Origin: Dendrobium chrysotoxum
Taxonomy: Eukaryota > Streptophyta > Magnoliopsida > Asparagales > Orchidaceae
Length of the DNA stretch: 64,000 bases
Direction of reading: 5' to 3'
Assembly: GCA_019925795.1 (NCBI GenBank)
Contig: CM034300.1
Location: 33,467,591 to 33,531,590, forward strand
The position numbers and the translations under genes are program-made. The notes under the pieces are model-generated. The model had not been told where the DNA came from. It was given only the letters and a program-made list of their open reading frames with translations, and did not search any database. Positions 57,101 to 64,000 of this stretch are shown here, piece by piece. Position 1 is the first letter of the stretch; each line of letters begins with the position of its first letter.

Positions 57101-58213
57101 ATATTGCAGAGATTGGAAGAAGACAAGTTGAATCTCATGGCTAGGCTATCAGGTAAGACGATCCCTGGCCTCTGTTCTGAAATGAATTCCAGTTTTTCAA
57201 AGCAGGATAATACAGAAAACTGGATTTTCAAGATCAAACTCAATCCTCGTGTAGAACTTCTCATTTGGAGGTTAATTTTGAATGCTGTTCCCACCAATGA
57301 TTTCTTGTTTAATAGAAGGTTGTCTCCTAACAATTCCTGTCCTAGATGCGGCATTGGGGTGGAAAATGTTGATCATTGAGCTGCTACTTGCCCGAAGCTT
57401 AAGCAAGTTATCTAAGTGTTTTCTTCTTGGGGATTTTTTCTACCTGAGTTCTCTTCTTTTGATGGCTGTATGAAAAGTCTCAAGTGTATATCTTCCAAGA
57501 ATACTTTCATGGTGAAAATGTACTTTGCTTTGGTCTTCCACAACTGGAATGCGAGGAACTACGTCAAGCATGGTAAGGGGAATGAATCTGCAACTATTTC
57601 GGCTGCTAAAATCATAAGTTGCATGGCTATTCTGCACAAGGATAGGATCATTGAGGACAACTTGGGCAACTGGGATATCAATCAGCCTCCTAGGCTGTCT
57701 AAACTTTGGTATCCCCCTCCACCCAATTGCCCAAAAATTAATATTGATGGATCTCTTCATTACTCTTACATAGCTGGTGTAGGAGGAGTTATCCGTGATT
57801 GGAAAGGGAGGTTTTTAATGGCGTTTGGTTGTGGATATGTTCAATGGGATATTTCGCAAGTGGAGCTATTGGCTTTTAGATCTTTAAGGAGGTTCTTAAA
57901 AGAGTGGATGCTTGAAGCTAATGGTATCATTATTGAAGGAGATAACCTCAACGTCATTAAATTTCTTCATAATGTGTATAGCAGTACGAATAAGGATTGG
58001 GATCAGAGTATAGGTGAAGATATCTTATTCTTGAAGGGCTTAAATAAGATACTTTTCAAGGTTGTGAATAGGAATTGTAACAAGTTAGCGAATTATTGTG
58101 CTAACTTAGCTTGTGATTTGGATTTCTTTTGGGAAGATATTAGTAACAATAATATTCCTCCTTCCTTTGTTCTTTTGTTAAAGGAGGAATGTGATTGTTT
58201 GTCTTTGTTTTAG
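54113..58213 (+). pseudogene. LINE-B ORF2: endonuclease-RT-RNase H with three stops
   Basis: A single frame of 1366 codons, interrupted only by TAG 54548-54550, TGA 57377-57379 and TAA 57413-57415. Endonuclease: 'FWNCRGANKKE', 'GLVETK', 'STVYGSKE', 'GGDFNFIL', 'TWCNNKSGG' and 'ASDHCPIIL', all catalytic motifs present. RT: 'SPGSDGITYSFFK', 'LIPKVQDPVSPAGFRPISL', 'KIDMEQAYDSM', 'GFRQGCPLSPFLF', YADD (codons 688-691) and 'YLGIKLALRRL'. The zf-RVT region has 'CPRCGIGVENVDH', broken by the TGA. The C-terminal RNase H (57705-58125) has 'INIDGSL', 'GGVIRDWKGRF', 'QVELLAF' and 'EGDNLNVI', but the fourth acidic position is Asn ('NKLANYCAN'), so this domain may be impaired. This Archaea-like RNase H is known from plant L1s. 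Confidence 0.95.
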
Positions 58214-58250
58214 TAGCATGTATCTAGGTCTCTTTTTCCCTCTCCATTTT

Positions 58251-58265
58251 AATGCATTTGGCATT
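58251..58265 (+). other. 3'-terminal stem-loop of LINE-B
   Basis: AATGC and GCATT pair around the loop ATTTG, five bases before the A14 tail. LINE-C has the same stem around TATTG (39286-39300 on the complement). Confidence 0.65.
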
Positions 58266-58560
58266 TCTTCAAAAAAAAAAAAAACATAGACTTTTCAAAT
58301 AAAATCCCAAAAACTCTTCCAATACATCCTAATCATCATTAAGAGTGCATAGGACTCAAACCCAGACCCTAGTCAAGCTTGGTTGACTAGGTCAACCCAA
58401 AATGATAAAAATACCCCTTAGGGGTGTGAATAATTATTTTGAATTAAATGTCCCTATCTTTAGATGGAGCCACTTCCATTCAACTCCAAATGTTAAAACA
58501 AACCTGTTGGACCTATTCCCAATCCTTGGATCTACCTGCTTGACCAAGTCAACCAAGATT

Positions 58561-58565
58561 GACCC
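58561..58565. repeat. Left TSD of the solo LTR (GACCC)
   Basis: GACCC, repeated exactly at 60226-60230. Confidence 0.88.
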
Positions 58566-60225
58566 TGAAAGTTTATTAGGGATATTAAGCCCTTATGAAC
58601 TAGTCCCGAGGCTAACCAAGAGGGGGGGGGGGGGAATTGATAGTTTTAAAAATTTGTGAACAAACGATGATTTTAAAAATCTTTTTAAATGTTTTAAAAT
58701 GTTTACAATTATGTGATGATGTGTAGATATTTAACGATAACAGAATAATAATCATAATCACACAATCATCAAAAGAAAAGTAAGTGCAGAAAATAATTAG
58801 AAAGAACACACCAGATTTTATAGTGGTTCAGTCAACTTGACCTACATCCACTCCCCGGAGCCTCCCCTCCGGGTATTGCACTAAAACTAAGTGACTCTCA
58901 TTCTGCTCCCATAGCAAGGTGGAGAAGCCTGTACAAAACTCCTTTCCACCAACCCGGTGAGACAGAGAACCTAAAATCCTTACGCTTCCTCCTAGAGCAT
59001 GCAGAGAACTTAGACTACTTTTGCTTCCTCCTGAAGTAGGCAGAGAACTCGAATCTTCTTGCTGACGATCCTACCATAGAACCACCAATAAGATAAGAGA
59101 TGATGACCGGAGAAGACGACTCAGATCCTTGCTTGGAGCAACCATTATGAACACCTCATAAACTCCCCCTCATAAGATTCTCTCTCTCTCCCAAGCTCTC
59201 TCTCTCTAGGTTTTTTTGGTGAGGAAAGTGAAAAAAGATTTCAACGATTGAACAAAAGGTATCTTAAAAAGGAGGGCTAAAAAATTGCCCTAAAATTCAA
59301 TTTGATGATTCCGTTTGTATAGTATGATCCAACATCGTATAGTATGATCGGTTCAAAAATAGTTTCTTCCAGTACGAATACAAATGAATAGTTCACAAAT
59401 TTTATGAACATCATACAATAGATCTGTAGATCATACAGTATGATCAACTTATTCTCAACTGTTCATATGGGACAATATTTGGGATGAACAAATTCGTCTC
59501 TGTCCATCATCCCACATTCAGTACGAATAGTTCAATTCAGGTCATCGTACAGTATGATATAAATATCGTCCGGGACGAATAAAATAAAAAAACCTTAATT
59601 TCATCTAGTACGATTAATGGGATAACTGACGTCATCTTTATTGTTTGTCCAGTACGATCCAATATAGTACTGTACGAATGCAATTAAATAAGAAACCAAG
59701 ATTTGATTGCTCGATCATGGGGGATAATTTTGGCAGGATTTAAAATGTTTGTACAGTATTATTGTAATCATATAATATGATTAGTTCAAAAAATTCAAAA
59801 TTCAAATCTTACAAAAATAGTTCTAGCAGCTATGGTTTTTTTTCAAATCATACAGTATGATATGAATCGTACAATACGATTAGTCCTCAAAACTAATCAT
59901 TCAGAATTAGCCGTAAGCTTGAATATTAATGACCTATCATACAGTATGATGGAGAAATCATACAGTAAGATTTTCTTTAATAGAAACACTAAATCACTCA
60001 AAAACTCCCCCTGAGTGTGTGTGTGCAAGGTTACTTAGCTTGGGGATCCGTTACATTACACTTGACTCAAGAAAAGTGAAAAAGTACATTTAAACACACA
60101 TAGACCCGATCTTGAGTTGGCTTGAATTGCTTCTGATCTTTTGTAACTGAAAGGTTAGACATTGAACTAGAAAAAAAAGGTTTGCTATCATCAAAATCAT
60201 AGTCCTTGATTCCAGATTTGCAACA
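58566..60225 (-). repeat. Solo LTR of the copia-1 family
   Basis: 1660 bp. On the complement it starts TGTTGCAAATCTGG and ends TAAACTTTCA, collinear with the copia-1 LTRs, including the palindrome array (59310-59970), GA run, minisatellite block (58950-59060) and the poly-C segment (13 G on the plus strand, 58622-58634). A perfect 5-bp TSD and absence of any internal sequence show an LTR-LTR recombination product. Confidence 0.94.
58622..58634 (+). repeat. G13 homopolymer
   Basis: Thirteen G at the position where other LTR copies have six C on the sense strand. Confidence 0.95.
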
Positions 60226-60751
60226 GACCCAAATGCCCTTTAAGGGTTAAATAGGTCATTTTGGCCTAAATGACCTTCCTAGACCTAGGAACCACTTCCA
60301 ACAGACTCAAAATATCATTTTAAATCTGTTAAGTCCATTCCAAACTTCTAGGTCAACCTACCAAGTCATCCTAGGTTGACCTAATAACCCCATAAGGGTT
60401 AAATGGGTCAAATCAACCCATATGACTAAATCAAACCATACAAATTATCAAATTCATTTCAAAGGATGTCCTAATCATGGTTCAAACATTTTCAAATTTA
60501 TTTTAGATTAAAGCCTAGCAAGCTTGACCAAGTCACCAAGTCAACTCAACTTGATTTTGTCAAACCTTCCTAAGTTCTCATATATCCATACAAGCTTCAA
60601 CTCATTGGTCTTCACTCCTTCCAAATCAACTCAAAGCTTACTTTCCATGACATCTCATCTGTCAACATGCCTAATTGACTGATTAAAGTGGTCAAACATG
60701 TCAACTTGCATGCTTAGATGGCTCTGCCACGTTGGCAAGCCAAATTTTCAG
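60226..60751. other. No gene; repeated 'gacc/tcaacc' words
   Basis: Starts with the right TSD of the solo LTR. It has many short words such as 'CAAGTCAACC' and 'CCCYTTAAGGGTTAAATGGGTC', which also occur on both sides of LINE-B (near 52010 and 58390). A dispersed, decayed repeat is likely. No coding signal was found. Confidence 0.35.
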
Positions 60752-60990
60752 AAGCTTATGAGGAAGGAGTGACTCAAAGATAGATTGATGCAGGAAACAA
60801 GCAAAAAGAAAAGAACATTACGTTGAAGTGTATTTTTAGAAATTGATCAATTACTACTTGAGGATGAAGAAGATATTGCACTCATGATGAGGCAATTCAA
60901 AAGTTTCTTTAGAAGGAAGCAATGAAGACGTCAACATTGGAACAAAGGTAAATTCAATAGAAATACAAAAGTTTGAAATGATGTTATTGG
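60752..60990 (+). pseudogene. Sirevirus gag scrap
   Basis: Aligns with 23118-23330 of copia-1: 'AYEEGVTQRQIDAG' against 'AYEQGVNQR-stop-LDTG', then 'EDIALMMRQFKSFFRRK' against 'DDVALITRQFKSFLRKK', and 'HWNKGK'. Frameshifts and stops are present. No LTR or pol sits beside it, so it is an isolated remnant of a further copy. Confidence 0.7.
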
Positions 60991-61559
60991 GTTGTTGAAA
61001 AGAATACTTGGTAGCACCCTAAGGCTCATCTCTCTCTTGATTAGGATAGTAATCATTAAGGAAAATAGATAATCTCATGCCTTACTTAAAGTTTTGGAAT
61101 TACCTCATATCATCAAAACTTTTTAATTCCAGTAGCCCCCAACCCCTTCCAGGGTAATTTAGCTTCTCCATCTATAAATAGAGCCCTCCCAACCATTCAA
61201 ATGGTTGTTACAAAGTTAGGAACCAAAATTTGAGAAGAGAGAGAGAGAGAGAGAGAGATAAAGAGAGAGAAAGGATAGTTGTTATAGCAGAATCTAATCC
61301 AGCCATCAACAGCTCTTAGACCCTTAAAGGAAGCTATAGAGGATTCCAATACCTTTCCAACAAGCCCAAGAATTTCAAAATCCATCTATAGGATTGTAAG
61401 ATAGCTCAACTTTTCTCTTAAATTTTGATTTAAAACTACAAAAAATCTACAACACATGAAGCCCCCAAACTTTAGGTGTTGGAAGATTAGGTTGTCATGA
61501 ACCTGTGTTTCAAATTTCATGAATTTTAGTTGAGTATTTTGGATGATATGAGCATTTGA
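60991..61559. other. No gene; promoter-like segment and GA run
   Basis: Contains the TATA motif (61172-61180) and a GA-rich run at 61235-61270. No open frame with a recognisable domain. It may be the LTR or leader of an unidentified element. Confidence 0.3.
61172..61180 (+). promoter_or_regulatory. Strong TATA-box motif
   Basis: CTATAAATA followed by GAGCCC, a near-consensus plant TATA box, with a GA-rich segment about 60 bp downstream as in many plant 5' leaders. No gene follows that I can recognise, so it is probably a retroelement promoter relic. Confidence 0.35.
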
Positions 61560-61623
61560 AGTTTGTATTAAAAATGAACTATAAGAAATCAGAAGATCTG
61601 GATCGTCTGATAGACGGTCAAAT

Positions 61624-61644
61624 GGTTCAGATTGAATCTGAACC
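61624..61644. repeat. 21-bp perfect palindrome
   Basis: GGTTCAGATT (61624-61633), one central G, then AATCTGAACC (61635-61644). Both arms match exactly. It lies in a GC-richer block of about 250 bp. Confidence 0.9.
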
Positions 61645-61743
61645 TAACGGTTGCCCTAAGGATCGAACGAAGGTCTTTAGGCTGAACCGCACGGGCGATG
61701 TGGCTCTATCATGGCCCTCCGCATCATCCATAATTGATCCGAT

Positions 61744-61824
61744 GGCTCCGGAGAACCACCGATGTGTTTAAGTGTCCCGTTCCCCGCTTAACACTTATCC
61801 TAGGCTCCGGAGAACCACTGATGT
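61744..61824 (+). repeat. Direct repeat of a 22-bp GC-rich word
   Basis: GGCTCCGGAGAACCAC followed by (C/T)GATGT at 61744-61765 and 61803-61824, 59 bp apart, with one mismatch. The word itself contains the palindrome CTCCGGAG. Confidence 0.85.
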
Positions 61825-63224
61825 AACACTACATTTCCGATCATTGCCAATGATTGAATTGGCAACGTCGATGGCTAAAATTGTTTAAATTGAATTTAAA
61901 ATTTGAATTTAAATGCCCAGAACTTCCAAAATTTTTAGTAAATCCATTTTTTCACAAAATTAATATTCTTTGGCTCATTGGAAAGGGCTTGAGCTCCACT
62001 ATTTATTAAAATTAAAACAAAAAAATTTTGATGACTAGATTGAAAGTTATTTGGGTTAGATCAAAATCTAATTTTTTAAATTTTCTGACAATCCAGTTGT
62101 CAAATTGAATCTGAATTTGGGTGAAATATTTTTCAGCATCTTAGGCGTCCCTTGAATTTTTCCTAGGACCAGATGCCTAAGGGATTGCAGTGGGATGAAT
62201 TTGCAAAATAATTGGCCCATTTTGGGCCCAAAACTTTAAAAATTCATAACTCTCCAAATTATTAGAATTAGTTTATCAGATTGTTATGGTGTGCTTGCAT
62301 ATATCCCAGGGTTAGGTGACCAAAATTTTAGACCCAATTGAACATTAGTGACACCTATGAAAAATAATTAAGGCCAATGTCTTGTTAGCTTAAAAAAATT
62401 CTAGGAAATTATCCACACACCCAATAGAGGTGAAACTTTAGAACATTAAACTTAGTGACATTTTACACCTTAGGCCCCACTGGATTTGGAATTCATTAGT
62501 TTAGAAAATTAAGTAAGTCAAAATTTAGCCCCTTTAAGGACCCAAAAATATCAAAAAATTATAATAAATCAAAATTAAATCCAAAAACTATTAATAATAT
62601 ATCAACCTAACCAAAATTTAATCCTCTATTTAGGAAAAATAAAAGCCCCATCACTGGACCTTCAATTTAACTTTAATTTAAGATTTAATGAAACATAGGT
62701 TAATAATTAAATAAAATAATTAAAATTATTAGAAATTCAACTTTATAGTCAAAAAGTCTACTGTAGTTCAAAATCGGGTTAAAACTTTAACAATTTGTAA
62801 CTTAATGTAGAAAACTCCAAATTGAGCAAACTCAAAAGCATCGTACTCCATATAAAGCTTAATATTTATTAGAAATATCAACTTATCAAAAATCATTTAA
62901 AATAAAAAAGTCAAATTTTTAGTCAACTTTAGTTCAAATTTTAACTTGAATTTCAAAAATTCATAATTAAATATAGAAAATTCCAAATCTAGCAAAATTA
63001 TAGTCTAATTACTCATCCTAAGGTCTAATATTTATTAAAAATACTAACTTTCTAGAAATTAACTTTAATTTAAAAGTCAAAATTTAACACCTTAATTTAA
63101 TGATTAAAATAATCCAAAAATTTCAAAAATTTAATAATTAATCAAAATTCTAGAAATTATTATTATGATTAATAAAATCAATCAACCATCCCTTTAATAC
63201 ACAATTACCACTCCAAAGATAATA
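61825..63224. other. No gene; very AT-rich
   Basis: Repetitive AT-rich words ('AAAATTTAA', 'AAAAGTCAAA', 'TAAAACTTTAA') without an open frame of note. No element boundary is recognised. Confidence 0.3.
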
Positions 63225-63485
63225 TTTTTAGGATGGACTACTCCGGGCTATGGGGCTAAGTGTCCTAAGGAGGCCTGATTCCTCGAGCCTGGTGGCACAA
63301 CGCCATAAACGGATTCAATGGAGTGCAAAACCTTAAAATTAATTGATTATTAATAATTTAACCATATTAAAATTCTTAATTTAACTACATTAATCAGGTT
63401 TTTAGGATGGAATACTCCGGGCTATGGGGCTAAATGTTCTAAGGAGGTCTAGTTTCTTGAGCTTGGTGACGCAATGCCATGAATT
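63225..63485 (+). repeat. Two copies of an ~86-bp unit
   Basis: 63225-63310 and 63399-63485 share 'TTTTTAGGATGGA', 'TACTCCGGGCTATGGGGCTAA', 'CTAAGGAGG' and 'GAGCYTGGTG' in the same order. The second copy differs mainly by C to T and G to A changes. About 90 bp of AT-rich DNA separate them. Confidence 0.85.
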
Positions 63486-64000
63486 GATTGATAAAAAATT
63501 TAAATTAATTTAATCCTTAAAATCAATAACTAATCCAATTAATTAAAATTATATTGGTTCTTTAATTTCTAACTAATTAATTCCCTTTAATCAATCAATA
63601 TTAAAAATATAATCTTAAAACAAACCTTAACACATTAACATTTAAACTTTAACCAAATTTACCCTTTAACCTTCAATAAACCCAAACATTAGACAAATTT
63701 AACCAATTACCTGATATAAGATATATCTGAACCATATAGCCTACTACACATGCTTAGATGGTTTGCTAGGGCACCACTTTTAGACTTAGGCTAGGCTGGT
63801 GTTTAATTTTCTGCCGGATGCCGGGATTTTTGAGCTTTCACTACATGTTTGTTATTAATGTTGACATGATTATTTTTTTAATTTTTGTACTCTTTGATGT
63901 AATTGATGGGTGTTAGAATTATCCTTAGGTTAGGGGTGATTTAAATGCTGATACAATCTTATGCATGTGGCCATGCTCATACATGACATTTAAATTAAAA
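63486..64000. other. No gene recognised
   Basis: AT-rich with a short GC-richer part near 63750-63835. No domain, LTR end or RNA gene recognised before the window ends. Confidence 0.3.

Larger units (their letters stand above)
52060..58284 (+). mobile_element. LINE-B: nearly intact L1-type LINE
   Basis: About 6.2 kb: a 5' UTR with 23-bp repeats, ORF1, ORF2, a 3' stem-loop and an A14 tail (58271-58284). ORF1 has one frameshift and ORF2 only three in-frame stops, making it the best preserved L1 of the window. The 5' limit is approximate because I could not recognise a TSD. Confidence 0.92.

Noticed and set aside
52000..58330. Target-site duplication of LINE-B
   Set aside because: I compared the sequence after the A14 tail with the 5' flank and found no convincing match, so none is reported.

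Overview
This is plant nuclear DNA. The window is intergenic, AT-rich and built almost entirely of retroelements inserted into one another. I see no intact host gene. The plant assignment rests on Sirevirus-type Ty1/copia elements, plant L1 LINEs with an ORF1 DUF4283 domain plus CCHC knuckle and a C-terminal RNase H, a plant RTE-type LINE ending in (TTG)n, and a tRNA-derived SINE. The species cannot be named from the sequence.

Layout. 1-7.8 kb: old unassigned sequence with a scrap of Ty3/gypsy gag on the minus strand (240-930) and low-complexity blocks. 7859-13778: a near full-length L1 LINE (LINE-A, plus) with a 16-bp target-site duplication (TSD). 13.8-19.8 kb: very AT-rich decayed sequence, including an unassigned degenerate coding-like stretch. 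19.8-50.7 kb: one large nest. Its base is a Sirevirus on the minus strand (copia-2). Its 3' LTR was entered by a complete Sirevirus on the plus strand (copia-1, 20696-30714), which later received a SINE (27747-27872). Its RT region was entered by an RTE LINE (33274-36336). Its integrase was entered by another Sirevirus (copia-3, 37323-50710), whose 5' LTR received an 863-bp element with an 8-bp TSD and a 5'-truncated L1 (LINE-C, minus, 39273-42248). About 52.06-58.28 kb: a nearly intact L1 (LINE-B, plus) broken by three stop codons and one frameshift. 58566-60225: a solo Sirevirus LTR (minus) with a perfect 5-bp TSD. 60.2-64 kb: decayed repeats, a gag scrap, a strong TATA motif and local duplications.

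How the parts work together. Each Sirevirus carried LTR, primer-binding site, gag with zinc knuckles and a coiled-coil tail, protease, integrase, RT, RNase H and two polypurine tracts; copia-3 also has a post-pol ORF. The L1s supplied ORF1 (RNA binding) and ORF2 (endonuclease-RT-zinc knuckle-RNase H). All coding regions are broken. In copia-1 most stops lie at former CAG, CAA, CGA or TGG codons, as expected if methylated cytosines decayed.

The most notable signals are: (i) an array of 15-bp palindromes (ATCGTACTGTACGAT and its decayed forms) filling the U3 half of every Sirevirus LTR, with a second array plus a TATA box in front of the post-pol ORF of copia-3; (ii) a shared 23-bp tandem repeat in the 5' UTR of two diverged L1s; (iii) a shared 3'-terminal stem-loop whose loop contains TTG in the L1s.
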